Assembly: GCA_045133615.1 (NCBI GenBank)
Contig: JBGUUQ010000051.1
Span: 1-64,000 of the forward strand
DNA: 64,000 nucleotides
Reading direction: 5' to 3'
Source of the DNA: M3 sp045133615
GTDB lineage: Bacteria > Bacteroidota > Bacteroidia > Bacteroidales > Muribaculaceae
Shown here: positions 7,401 to 16,760 of the stretch, piece by piece
Numbering within the stretch: the stretch's first letter is position 1
Layout of the letters: the number at the start of each line of letters is the position of its first letter
The notes under the pieces: model-generated
Told to the model about the DNA's origin: nothing
The model's database searches: none
What the model saw: the letters and a program-made list of their open reading frames with translations, nothing else
Position numbers and translations under genes: made by a program

Positions 7401-9449
7401 TTACAACAAATCCACCGACCGTTTAATAAACGCGCTCAAATCCGCACCGGTCAGCAAACCGTTACCCAACAATGCCAAATCGATAAGTTGCTTCACTACC
7501 GGTTGCTTGGCTGCATACGATGCAATCATAGCCTCCTCGGCATTACGAGTTTCAGTAATTTTCGTCTCTAAACTCTTTACTTTCTTATCATCTTCCTCTC
7601 CGAGTTTGCCATCCTTATTTGCATCTCGAATACCGCTGATAGTCTTTTCTGCATCCTCAATTGTGGTTAGCAATGGAGTTACATCCTTAGCCAATTCACT
7701 ATCGGCCGTTTCCGTAATTTTCTTTACGATTGGATGCTCCGTATTCACCACAAGATTATAGCTATCGGGCAATTCTGCATAAAACGCCATTCCGGGTTGC
7801 ATTGCCGCCATATCCTTCATTCGACGCATATACTCGTTTTGAGTGATTACGATAGGGGAGTCCTGTGCCGACAATGCCTCATAGCTGACTAAAAATTCAC
7901 TTTTCTCGATTTTAGGCAACTGAGAACGGAACATATTCGTCAAAATATCTCGCTGTGTCGACGACAACTCTACCGATTTCTTATCATCTTTGGCTATAAG
8001 ATTTTCTACCACATCACTGTCCACTCGCACAAAATGTGACTTTTCAATCTTATTCTCAAGCATACCGATAAAATGGCTGTCGAGTTGACCATCCATCAAC
8101 AATACACTGTAACCCTTTTCTGTCGCTGCATTAAGGTAATTAAACTGTGCTACGGGATTAGTTGCATATAGATATATCAACTCGCCCTCCTTATTTGTTT
8201 GATTTCCTTCTATCAGCGTTTTGTATTCGTCAAGAGTATAATACTTATCATCGGTAGACTTAAGCATCACAAATTTCATTGCTGATGTACAGAACTTTTC
8301 ATCTGTCAGCATTCCATATTCGATAAACAGCTTAATATCGTCCCATTTACTTTCATACTCCGAACGATCATTTTTGAATATCTCTTCCAAGCGCGATGCC
8401 ACTTTCTTCGTAATATAACCCGATATTTTCTTTACTGCAGCATCACTCTGCAAATACGAGCGCGACACATTCAGCGGAATATCCGGAGAATCGATTACAC
8501 CCTGAAGCAACATCATAAATTCGGGAACAACACCCTCTACCGAATCCGTCACAAACACCTGATTGCAATAAAGTTGAATTCGGTTTTTATTTATATCAAA
8601 ATTATTCTTGATTTTCGGGAAAAACAATACTCCGGTCAATGTAAACGGATAATCAACATTAAGATGAATCCAGAACAACGGATCCTCTTGACCGGGATAT
8701 AATTCATGATAGAATTTCTTATAATCATCATCGGTCAGATCCGATGGTTTCTTCGTCCAAATAGGCTCCGTATCATTAATCACACGGTCCTTGTCCGTAT
8801 CCACATACTTTCCATCTTTCCATTCCTGCTCCTTGCCGGAAATTACCGGAACCGGAAGGAATCGACAATATTTCTTCAATAATGAATCGATACGGGTCTG
8901 CTCCAGAAAGTCCTTGTTATCATCATCTATATAAAGAATGATATCCGTACCTCTTTCCGATTTTTCCGTCGGTTCCATCGTATATTCGGGAGATCCGTCA
9001 CACGACCAGCGCACAGCTTCAGCTCCGTCTTTATATGATAAAGAGACAATCTCAACCTTCTTTGCTACCATAAATGCCGAGTAGAAACCCAAGCCAAAAT
9101 GTCCGATTATTGCATTTGCGTTATCCTTGTATTTATTCAAGAATTCCTCTGCTCCCGAAAAAGCAATCTGATTGATATACTTATCGATATCCTCGGCAGT
9201 CATTCCGATACCATGGTCACTGACAGTCAACGTTCCTTTATCCTTATCGACTGACACTTTGACATTCATTTCGCCAAGTTCTCCCTTATATTCGCCAATC
9301 GAAGATAAGGTTTTCAACTTTTGCGTTGCATCAATAGCATTTGAGACAAGTTCACGAAGGAAAATCTCATGATCGCTGTATAAAAACTTTTTGATTACCG
9401 GGAATATATTCTCGGTAGTAACTCCGATAGTTCCTTTTTGCTGACTCAT
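7401..9449 (-). CDS. htpG: Molecular chaperone HtpG (Hsp90)
   Basis: A 682-aa Hsp90 homologue. The N-terminal GHKL ATPase motifs are present: ELVSNAIDA (Asn/Asp for Mg-ATP), SDHGIGMT, and the GHFGLGFYSAFMVA lid. Middle and C-terminal domains follow, with an acidic linker (GIRDANKDGKLGEEDDKKVK) before the dimerisation region. Cytosolic ATP-driven chaperone. The start MSQQKGTIGVTTENIFPVIKK is typical of Bacteroidota HtpG. It follows clpC with only 12 nt between, so the two form a protein-quality-control operon. Confidence 0.97.
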   Translation of the reverse strand: MSQQKGTIGVTTENIFPVIKKFLYSDHEIFLRELVSNAIDATQKLKTLSSIGEYKGELGEMNVKVSVDKDKGTLTVSDHGIGMTAEDIDKYINQIAFSGAEEFLNKYKDNANAIIGHFGLGFYSAFMVAKKVEIVSLSYKDGAEAVRWSCDGSPEYTMEPTEKSERGTDIILYIDDDNKDFLEQTRIDSLLKKYCRFLPVPVISGKEQEWKDGKYVDTDKDRVINDTEPIWTKKPSDLTDDDYKKFYHELYPGQEDPLFWIHLNVDYPFTLTGVLFFPKIKNNFDINKNRIQLYCNQVFVTDSVEGVVPEFMMLLQGVIDSPDIPLNVSRSYLQSDAAVKKISGYITKKVASRLEEIFKNDRSEYESKWDDIKLFIEYGMLTDEKFCTSAMKFVMLKSTDDKYYTLDEYKTLIEGNQTNKEGELIYLYATNPVAQFNYLNAATEKGYSVLLMDGQLDSHFIGMLENKIEKSHFVRVDSDVVENLIAKDDKKSVELSSTQRDILTNMFRSQLPKIEKSEFLVSYEALSAQDSPIVITQNEYMRRMKDMAAMQPGMAFYAELPDSYNLVVNTEHPIVKKITETADSELAKDVTPLLTTIEDAEKTISGIRDANKDGKLGEEDDKKVKSLETKITETRNAEEAMIASYAAKQPVVKQLIDLALLGNGLLTGADLSAFIKRSVDLL

Positions 9450-9461
9450 AATCTATGTATT

Positions 9462-12026
9462 TTAGTCGTTTGTTTTTGTTTCATTATTTGATTCGGGACT
9501 CTTTATCTCCGTCACAATCTTATCGGTCGAAGCATCATAATCCACATAGATAATATTACCTGGCGCAATTGTTGCATCGATAATCATTTCAGCCAATTCA
9601 TCTTCAAGATACTTCTGAATTGCACGCTTAAGCGGACGAGCACCATACTGCGAATCATATCCCTTTTCTGCTATATACGTCTTCGCCGCATCGGTTATTT
9701 CAAGTTTATAACCGAGTGCATCTATTCTCTTGTAGAATCCGTCAAGTTCAATATCTATAATCTTGAATATAGCATTTTTGTCAAGAGCATCAAACATCAC
9801 AATATCATCGATACGGTTCAAAAACTCAGGTGAAAACACCTTATTCAAAGCCTTTTGAATCACTCCGTGTGAATACTCTTTATCGATTGCTTTCGTATTG
9901 AAGCCGACCCCGGTACCAAACTCTTTCAACTGGCGAGAGCCGATATTCGAAGTCATTATTATTATCGTATTTTTAAAATCTACTCTTCGTCCGAGACTAT
10001 CGGTCAAACGGCCCTCATCCATCACCTGAAGCAACAGATTAAACACATCGGGATGCGCCTTTTCTATCTCATCAAGCAGAACGACAGAGTAGGGACGTCG
10101 ACGTACCTTTTCCGTCAACTGTCCGCCCTCTTCATATCCCACATATCCCGGAGGTGCACCGACAAGTCGCGATACCGTGAATTTTTCCATATATTCACTC
10201 ATATCGATACGTATCAGCGCATCGGTTGAATCAAACAAATATTCCGATAACTTTTTGGCCAAGTGAGTTTTACCTACACCGGTCGGACCTAAGAACAAAA
10301 ACGTTCCGATTGGCTTGTTCGGATCCTTCAATCCCACACGATTACGCTGTATCGCTTTCACAATCTTCTCGATAGCGGCATCTTGCCCGATAATTGCATC
10401 TTTCAATATCGGAGCCATTGCCTTGAGTCGCTTACCCTCGGCCTGCGCTATTCTTTGTACCGGAACACCGGTCATCATGGCCACAACCTCTGCCACCTTA
10501 TCTTCATCAACGGTCTCCCGCATCGTATCAAGTTGCTTCTCCCAACGACGCTTTGCCTCATCCAATTCGACTTTCAACTGTTGCTCCTTATCTCGATAAG
10601 ATGCTGCACTCTCAAAGTTTTGAGCTTGAGCAGCCTTCAATTTATTTTTGTTTGCCTCCTCGATTGCCTCCTCGATTGCCTCGATTTCTTTCGGCACGGT
10701 AATATTCGTAATATGAACACGAGAACCGGCTTCATCCATCGCATCGATTGCTTTGTCCGGGAAATTACGGTCACTTATATATCTTTCCGTAAGTTTCACA
10801 CATGCATCCAACGCCTCGGCAGTGAAATTCACATTATGGTGCTCCTCATACTTATCCTTTATATTATCAAGGATTCGGCGGGTTTCCTCTGCAGTTGTTG
10901 GTTCTACCATAATTTTTTGGAATCTACGCTCCAATGCACCGTCTTTCTCTATATTTTTACGGTACTCATCAAGAGTCGTTGCTCCGATACATTGTATTTC
11001 ACCCCTGGCCAGCGCCGGCTTCAGCATATTAGCAGCATCCATAGAACCGGCTGCATTACCGGCTCCCACTATCGTGTGCAACTCATCGATAAACAATATT
11101 ATATTCTTATTTTTTGACAACTCATTAAGGATAGCCTTAATTCGTTCTTCAAACTGTCCGCGATATTTTGTTCCGGCCACAATCGATGCCATATCGAGAG
11201 AAATCACCCGTTTGTCAAACAACAATCGCGACACTTTGCGTTGCACAATTCTCAACGCCAGTCCCTCTACGATAGCCGATTTTCCCACTCCGGGTTCACC
11301 TATCAATACCGGATTGTTTTTCTTTCTTCGGCTTAAAATTTGAGCAAGACGCTCTATTTCCACCTCTCGACCCACCACAGGATCCAATCGGTTTTCCTCG
11401 GCAGCACGAGTCATATCGTTTCCAAACTTATCGAGCACAGGTGTATCGTTTCCACGTTTTGTCCCCGATGTCGATGTTTTTGATTGATTTCCGCTTTCAG
11501 ATGCAGTATTTTCTTTATCGAAAATCTCCTCTTCATCCTCGTCTTCATCTTCTCCGGTAAATCCGGCGCCTGCCGTAGGTGCATCAGCCACATTTGCAAC
11601 CAATTTATACAATACCTCATACGAGACACCGGCTTCGCGCAACTTACTGAATGATTCCGAAGAGTTTGCCTCGCTATTATGGAATATAGCCAACAGCAAA
11701 TGTTCCGAATTCACTTCATCGCATTTCAACATTCGAGCCTCCAATACACTCAGCTTTATTATTCTATTAGCCAAATCGCTGACCGTCAATTCATGAGAAT
11801 CGGTAGCCGCCTCATGTAGTTCGCTGTCAAGCTCTGTACGCAAATCATATATCGCATATCCGGCCTTCAATGCCCGCTCCAACAATGCAAATGCTTTTGA
11901 ATTAGATGTTTGCATTATCGCCAGCATCAAATGTTCCGGACGAATGGTCTTATTGTTATGACGAACAGCCACAACTCGACTGTTGTCCAAAACCACCTTA
12001 ATATCATTTGAAAAATTAGTATCCAT
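9462..12026 (-). CDS. clpC: ClpC-type AAA+ unfoldase (ATP-binding subunit of Clp protease)
   Basis: An 854-aa protein in the HSP100/Clp family. Order: two Clp_N repeats (about 1-150); an acidic linker (EDEDEDEEEIF); AAA-1 with Walker A GEPGVGKS and Walker B LFIDELHTI; a UVR-like/M region (EAIEEANKNKLKAAQAQ..., about 430-490) as in ClpC rather than the long ClpB middle domain; AAA-2 with Walker A GPTGVGKT and VLLDEIEKAHPDVFN; and a C-terminal D2-small domain. A ClpP-binding loop is likely but I did not pin it down. It would feed substrates to ClpP, whose gene is at 35128. First gene of the clpC-htpG pair, divergent from gyrA. Confidence 0.92.
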   Translation of the reverse strand: MDTNFSNDIKVVLDNSRVVAVRHNNKTIRPEHLMLAIMQTSNSKAFALLERALKAGYAIYDLRTELDSELHEAATDSHELTVSDLANRIIKLSVLEARMLKCDEVNSEHLLLAIFHNSEANSSESFSKLREAGVSYEVLYKLVANVADAPTAGAGFTGEDEDEDEEEIFDKENTASESGNQSKTSTSGTKRGNDTPVLDKFGNDMTRAAEENRLDPVVGREVEIERLAQILSRRKKNNPVLIGEPGVGKSAIVEGLALRIVQRKVSRLLFDKRVISLDMASIVAGTKYRGQFEERIKAILNELSKNKNIILFIDELHTIVGAGNAAGSMDAANMLKPALARGEIQCIGATTLDEYRKNIEKDGALERRFQKIMVEPTTAEETRRILDNIKDKYEEHHNVNFTAEALDACVKLTERYISDRNFPDKAIDAMDEAGSRVHITNITVPKEIEAIEEAIEEANKNKLKAAQAQNFESAASYRDKEQQLKVELDEAKRRWEKQLDTMRETVDEDKVAEVVAMMTGVPVQRIAQAEGKRLKAMAPILKDAIIGQDAAIEKIVKAIQRNRVGLKDPNKPIGTFLFLGPTGVGKTHLAKKLSEYLFDSTDALIRIDMSEYMEKFTVSRLVGAPPGYVGYEEGGQLTEKVRRRPYSVVLLDEIEKAHPDVFNLLLQVMDEGRLTDSLGRRVDFKNTIIIMTSNIGSRQLKEFGTGVGFNTKAIDKEYSHGVIQKALNKVFSPEFLNRIDDIVMFDALDKNAIFKIIDIELDGFYKRIDALGYKLEITDAAKTYIAEKGYDSQYGARPLKRAIQKYLEDELAEMIIDATIAPGNIIYVDYDASTDKIVTEIKSPESNNETKTND

Positions 12027-12145
12027 ACTTAATATTATGTATCATTGTAAATGATTCTTACTCTATAATTGCAATAATTATGCCAAAATCTCTTTTTTAA
12101 ACAATCTTCTTACATCAAAAGTACTCTTTTCTCACGAAAAATTGC

Positions 12146-12153
12146 TATCTTTG
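12146..12153 (+). promoter_or_regulatory. -7 box of gyrA
   Basis: TAtcTTTG at 12146-12153 in the 217-nt divergent gap between clpC and gyrA, about 90 nt before the gyrA ATG. No convincing -33 TTG at 19-20 nt, so the upstream half is weak. I saw no well-formed promoter for clpC in the other direction. Confidence 0.45.
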
Positions 12154-12243
12154 TGTATTATTAATATATGTATTTTCGCGAAAAACGGTACCAATAATTC
12201 CGGATATCGCATTAATGGACTAATTAACACATCATTATAAATC

Positions 12244-14826
12244 ATGCTGGAAGAAGATCGCGTTTTAAAGATCAACATCGAGAATGAAATGAAGACGGCA
12301 TATATCGACTACTCAATGTCGGTTATTGTGTCGCGTGCGCTACCTGATGTAAGAGATGGTATGAAGCCCGTACATCGTCGCGTACTTTTTGGTATGAACA
12401 AGATGGGCAACACATCCGACCGCCCACATAAGAAATCGGCAAGTATTGTCGGTGAAGTACTTGGTAAGTATCACCCCCATGGTGACTCCTCCGTTTACTT
12501 CACTGTTGTCCGTATGGCTCAGCCATGGTCTTTGCGCTATATGCTCGTCGATGGACATGGCAACTTCGGTTCTGTCGACGGCGATGGTCCCGCAGCAATG
12601 CGTTACACCGAGGTTCGACTCCAAAAGATTGGAGAAGAAATGCTCCGTGACATCGACTCTGAGACCGTCGATTTCCAACCCACCTACGATAGCTCTCGCT
12701 TCGAGCCGGTAGTATTGCCGACACGTATTCCTAATCTGTTGGTCAATGGTGCATCCGGTATTGCAGTCGGTATGGCAACCAATATGCCTCCTCACAACCT
12801 CACCGAATCGATTAACGCCTGCGTTGCCCTCATCGATAACCCGGAATTAACCATTCCCGAATTGATGAAACATATCACTGCGCCCGACTTCCCTACCGGA
12901 GGTACAATCTATGGTTACAATGGCGTAAAAGAAGCCTACGAAACCGGTCGCGGTCGCATAGTTATTCGTGCCAAAGCCGTAATCGAGCAAGAGGGCAATC
13001 ATGAAAACATTATTGTTACAGAAATTCCCTACGGAGTAAACAAAGCCGAACTCATCAAATACATCGCCGACCTTGTCACTGAAAAGAAAATCGATGGCAT
13101 TGCCGACCTTAACGACGAGAGCGACTACTCCGGCATGAGAATTGTCATCACGTTGAAGAGCGACGCCAACTCCAACGTAATCCTCAACAAGCTTTACAAG
13201 ATGACTGCAATGCAATCATCTTTCAGCGTGAACAACGTTGCGCTTGTAAACGGACGTCCAAAGACACTCAACCTCAAAGAAATCCTCCAAGCATTTGTCG
13301 ACCACCGTCACGACGTGGTAATTCGCCGTACTAAGTTCGAGCTTAAAAAAGCGCAGGAGCGTGCTCATATCCTCGAAGGCTTGATTATCGCATCACAGAA
13401 TATCGACGAAGTGATTCGAATCATTCGTGCTTCAAGCTCTACAGAAGAAGCATGTGCCACATTGTCAGCTCGCTTCAACCTTTCTGACGCTCAGGCCACT
13501 GCGATTGTCGAAATGCGTCTCAAACAACTTACCGGCTTGGAACAAGACAAACTGCGTCAATCCTACGACGAACTCATGGCACAAATCGCCCGCTTGGAAT
13601 CAATTTTGAACGACGACACCGTTTGTCGCAATCTCATCAAAGATGAACTGATTGAAATTCGCGATAAATATGGTGATGCACGTTGCACCGACATTGATTA
13701 CACCGCCGGCGACTTTAATGCCGAAGACTTCTATGCCGACGACGACATGATTATCACCATCTCTCACATGGGATACATCAAACGCACACCTCTCACCGAA
13801 TTCCGTGCGCAAAATCGCGGTGGAGTAGGAGCCAAAGGAAGCGACACCCGCGATGAAGACTTCATCGAATACATCTATTCGGCATCTATGCACAACGACA
13901 TCCTCTTCTTCACCCAGAAAGGACTCGTTTACAAGATGAAAGTCTACGAATTGAACGAAGGCGCTAAAAACACCAAGGGCCGTGCAATTCAAAACATGCT
14001 CAACATCGATTCCGAAGACTCTGTTAATGCCGTAATTTGTATAAAAGGCCTTAACGACCCCGAATACACATCAAGTCATAATCTTGTTTTCGCCACCAAA
14101 AATGGCGTCATAAAGAAAACAAGTTTGAGAGAATACGCCAATGTACTCTCCAAAGGCAAAAAAGCCATTATAATCCGCGAAGGAGACCAACTCGTTGGAG
14201 TAGAGCTCACCAATGGTGATAGCGAAATCATCCTTGCCAACCGCAACGGCCGTGCCATCCGCTTCCACGAAAGCAAAGTAAGAGAAATGGGACGTGTTTC
14301 CACCGGCGTTAGAGCAATGACTCTCGACGGAGGCGACGATGAAATCGTAGGAATGATATGCATGAAAGCCGATGACGAGAAAAACATTATGGTTATCTCC
14401 GAAAAGGGATATGGCAAACGTTCTCTCATCGACGACTATCGTATCACCAATAGAGGCGGTAAAGGAGTCAAAACAATAAACGTCACCGAAAAGACCGGCC
14501 GATTGGTTGCGATTAAGAGCGTCGATGACAACAACGACCTTGTCATCATCAATCGTTCGGGCATCACACTTCGCATCAAAGTAGAAGACATTCGTGTGAT
14601 GGGTCGTGCAACACAAGGTGTGCGCCTTATTAATCTCGAAAAGAGAAACGACGAAATTGCATCCGTATGTTGCGTAGACTCCGACCCGGAAGAAGAAATC
14701 GACACAGATATTTTGGTCGACGAATCCGAACAAGAAGTCCTCGAAGCAACTACAGAAGACATTGACGATTCTGAAGTTTCAACCGACGATGAAATTGACG
14801 ATGAGATCACTGACGACGAACAATAA
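12244..14826 (+). CDS. gyrA: DNA gyrase subunit A
   Basis: An 860-aa GyrA. The catalytic Tyr121 sits in AAMRYTEVRL. The quinolone-determining stretch reads HPHGDSSVYFTVVRMAQ: Ser82 (E. coli Ser83) is wild type, while the residue matching E. coli Asp87 is Phe86. The C-terminal domain has several beta-pinwheel repeats (GYIKRTPLTEF, GLVYKMKVYEL, GVIKKTSLREY, GRAIRFHESKV, GYGKRSLIDDY, GITLRIKVEDI) and the GyrA-box-like QNRGGVGAKG at about 525. A very acidic tail follows (DIDDSEVSTDDEIDDEITDDEQ region). With GyrB it introduces negative supercoils. The next gene starts 36 nt later. Confidence 0.97.
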   Translation: MLEEDRVLKINIENEMKTAYIDYSMSVIVSRALPDVRDGMKPVHRRVLFGMNKMGNTSDRPHKKSASIVGEVLGKYHPHGDSSVYFTVVRMAQPWSLRYMLVDGHGNFGSVDGDGPAAMRYTEVRLQKIGEEMLRDIDSETVDFQPTYDSSRFEPVVLPTRIPNLLVNGASGIAVGMATNMPPHNLTESINACVALIDNPELTIPELMKHITAPDFPTGGTIYGYNGVKEAYETGRGRIVIRAKAVIEQEGNHENIIVTEIPYGVNKAELIKYIADLVTEKKIDGIADLNDESDYSGMRIVITLKSDANSNVILNKLYKMTAMQSSFSVNNVALVNGRPKTLNLKEILQAFVDHRHDVVIRRTKFELKKAQERAHILEGLIIASQNIDEVIRIIRASSSTEEACATLSARFNLSDAQATAIVEMRLKQLTGLEQDKLRQSYDELMAQIARLESILNDDTVCRNLIKDELIEIRDKYGDARCTDIDYTAGDFNAEDFYADDDMIITISHMGYIKRTPLTEFRAQNRGGVGAKGSDTRDEDFIEYIYSASMHNDILFFTQKGLVYKMKVYELNEGAKNTKGRAIQNMLNIDSEDSVNAVICIKGLNDPEYTSSHNLVFATKNGVIKKTSLREYANVLSKGKKAIIIREGDQLVGVELTNGDSEIILANRNGRAIRFHESKVREMGRVSTGVRAMTLDGGDDEIVGMICMKADDEKNIMVISEKGYGKRSLIDDYRITNRGGKGVKTINVTEKTGRLVAIKSVDDNNDLVIINRSGITLRIKVEDIRVMGRATQGVRLINLEKRNDEIASVCCVDSDPEEEIDTDILVDESEQEVLEATTEDIDDSEVSTDDEIDDEITDDEQ

Positions 14827-14862
14827 CAAACCCGATAAATAAATTTTCCAACTATTAAGATC

Positions 14863-16101
14863 ATGAAGAAAATTAGCATTTTAGGACTTTGCTTCCTTAC
14901 CGTAGCATCGGTATCTGCACAAAAAAATGTAGTAAAAGAAGCAGAACGAGCTACAACCATTAAAGATGCTCGCACTATTATCGCACCGGCATTGACCAAT
15001 CCGGAAACAGCCAACGATGTTTACACATGGTACGTAGCCGGCAAAAAAGAATTTGGTCATTACGACGACCAATATGCCAAAATGGCAATTGGCAAAAAAG
15101 ACATAGACCAAAAAGAGATGGGATTAGCACTCATCAATGGTTATGAATATTACATGAAAGCACTTCCCCTCGATTCTGTTCCCGAAACAGAAAAAGACGG
15201 AACTCCTAAATTAAATAAGGATGGAAGTGTCAAAGTCAAAACAAAATATTCAAAAGAAATCGTAAATGCCATCAGCGGACACTTCAACGACTTCCTCAAT
15301 GCAGGTCAATTCCTTTACGATGCTAAAGACTTTACCGGAGCTGCAAAAGCTTGGGGCATTTACACTCAATTGCCCTACAACGAGCAACTCGGCAAAGCAA
15401 AACCCGTAGCGCCGGCTGACTCTACAATGGGACAGGTTATTTATTATCAGGGCGTAGCTGCTTGGCAAGGAGAAGATCTTCCCGGTGCGTTAAGCGCTTT
15501 TGAAAGAGCCATCGCTCTTAACTACAAAGAGAAAAACCTCTATGATTATGCAATGAGCGTTGCCGCACAACTCAAAAACGACGAAAAAGTTGTTGCTATC
15601 GCAAAACGCGCTGATGAGTTATACGGAAAAGAAGATTCCAAGTACATCTCAATCGTAATCAACGATCTCATCATCAAAGAAAACTACTCCGATGCAATGT
15701 CATTGTTGGAGACTGCAATCAACAACAATCCCACAAACGCACAACTTTACAATGTGATGGGCGTATTGTATGAGTCTCAAAAAGATCAAGACAAAGCTTA
15801 CGAATATTACAAAAAAGCTCTTGAGTTGGATCCCGCTACCGCCAAACACTCTTATGATGTCGGTCGTATTATCTACATCAAAGCTGCTACTATCAGCGAA
15901 GGCGCATCCAACCTCGACCAAGCAGCTTATACAAAAATACACGACGAACAAGTTGCTCCATTGTTGAAAGAAGCTCTTCCTCATTTGCAAAAAGCATATT
16001 CGCTCGACGAAGACAACACCGACTACAAGCAATTACTCCGCCGCCTCTATTACGACTTGAATATGGGCGCTGAACTCGAACAACTCGAACGCGGATATTA
16101 A
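14863..16101 (+). CDS. Tetratricopeptide-repeat protein with signal peptide
   Basis: A 412-aa protein. The N-terminus MKKISILGLCFLTVASVSAQ is a Sec signal peptide ending VSAQ. TPR-type helices follow, best seen at about 200-330 (YYQGVAAWQGEDLPGALSAFERAIAL; AQLYNVMGVLYESQKDQDKAYEYYKKALELDP) and near the end (LLKEALPHLQKAYSLDEDN). TPR repeats are scaffolds for protein contacts. It is probably periplasmic or attached to the outer membrane from the inside. The gene is 36 nt after gyrA and closed by a terminator, so it may be read from the gyrA promoter. No specific partner can be named. Confidence 0.85.
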   Translation: MKKISILGLCFLTVASVSAQKNVVKEAERATTIKDARTIIAPALTNPETANDVYTWYVAGKKEFGHYDDQYAKMAIGKKDIDQKEMGLALINGYEYYMKALPLDSVPETEKDGTPKLNKDGSVKVKTKYSKEIVNAISGHFNDFLNAGQFLYDAKDFTGAAKAWGIYTQLPYNEQLGKAKPVAPADSTMGQVIYYQGVAAWQGEDLPGALSAFERAIALNYKEKNLYDYAMSVAAQLKNDEKVVAIAKRADELYGKEDSKYISIVINDLIIKENYSDAMSLLETAINNNPTNAQLYNVMGVLYESQKDQDKAYEYYKKALELDPATAKHSYDVGRIIYIKAATISEGASNLDQAAYTKIHDEQVAPLLKEALPHLQKAYSLDEDNTDYKQLLRRLYYDLNMGAELEQLERGY

Positions 16102-16125
16102 TCCACCAACGAAACTTATATATTT

Positions 16126-16158
16126 AGAGGAGTCTTTTAAAGGCTCCTCTATTTTTTT
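16126..16158 (+). terminator. Terminator after the TPR gene
   Basis: The arm agaggagtctt (16126-16136) pairs with aaggctcctct (16140-16150), with one G-U wobble, followed by ATTTTTTT. It lies 25 nt after the TPR stop. The end of the T-run also supplies the -33 TTTG of the next promoter. Confidence 0.85.
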
Positions 16159-16187
16159 GTCCCATTACAACATTTTAGCTAACTTTG
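16156..16187 (+). promoter_or_regulatory. Promoter of the DUF1599 / BT_3928-like operon
   Basis: TTTG (16156-16159), 20 nt, TAacTTTG (16180-16187); the ATG follows 28 nt later. The -33 element overlaps the T-run of the preceding terminator, so termination and re-initiation are tightly packed. Confidence 0.65.
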
Positions 16188-16214
16188 TCTATCACTTAAA
16201 TACTGATATAAATC

Positions 16215-16760
16215 ATGCCGAATACAATCGACCAATTTGATAATGCTCTACAAATGTGTAGAGAGCTATATGTAAAGAAACTCCACGACTATGGTGCTGC
16301 TTGGCGCATTATGCGTCCCGAATCCATCACCGACCAGATTTTCATCAAAGCAAATCGCATCCGTTCTTTGGAAATCAAAGGAGAATCAAAAGTAGGTGAG
16401 GGCATCCTTCCCGAATTTATAGGCATAGTCAACTACGGAGTAATTGGATTGATTCAACTCGAACTCGGATTTGCCGAACACGAGGACATTACCGCCGAAC
16501 AGGCAACCCAACTTTACGACAAACATATTGCCGAAACACGTCAACTCATGATTGCCAAAAATCATGACTACGACGAAGCATGGCGCTCGATGAGAGTCAA
16601 TTCATATACCGACCTCATTTTGATGAAAATAATGCGCACAAAGCAGATTGAAAACAATAAAGGGCAGACCCTCGTTTCGGAAGGTATCGATGCCAATTAC
16701 AAAGACATGATTAATTATTCCGTATTTGGAATAATCAAACTTACTGAATCTGAAAAATGA
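16215..16760 (+). CDS. DUF1599 domain-containing protein (internally duplicated)
   Basis: A 181-aa protein made of two copies of the same unit. The first contains KKLHDYGAAWRIMRPESITDQIFIKANRIRSLE and the second KNHDYDEAWRSMRVNSYTDLILMKIMRTKQIE; each is followed by VGEGILPEF / VSEGIDANY and an NYGVIGLIQLE / NYSVFGIIKLT helix. This matches DUF1599 (PF07659, also called nucleotide modification associated domain 1). The molecular function is not established. Soluble and cytoplasmic. Its stop overlaps the start of the next gene (ATGA, 16757-16760), a conserved Bacteroidales pairing. Confidence 0.85.
   Translation: MPNTIDQFDNALQMCRELYVKKLHDYGAAWRIMRPESITDQIFIKANRIRSLEIKGESKVGEGILPEFIGIVNYGVIGLIQLELGFAEHEDITAEQATQLYDKHIAETRQLMIAKNHDYDEAWRSMRVNSYTDLILMKIMRTKQIENNKGQTLVSEGIDANYKDMINYSVFGIIKLTESEK

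Noticed and set aside
10383..11117. 244-codon plus-strand frame opposite clpC
   Set aside because: Shadow of the clpC reading frame; no start signals or domain.
12379..12530. Quinolone-resistance change in gyrA
   Set aside because: Ser82 is unchanged. Phe86 at the E. coli Asp87 position seems to be natural variation in Bacteroidota rather than an acquired mutation, although I cannot verify this here.
14071..14733. 220-codon minus-strand frame opposite gyrA
   Set aside because: Antisense shadow of the gyrA C-terminal repeats; rich in Phe/Val as expected from reverse reading.
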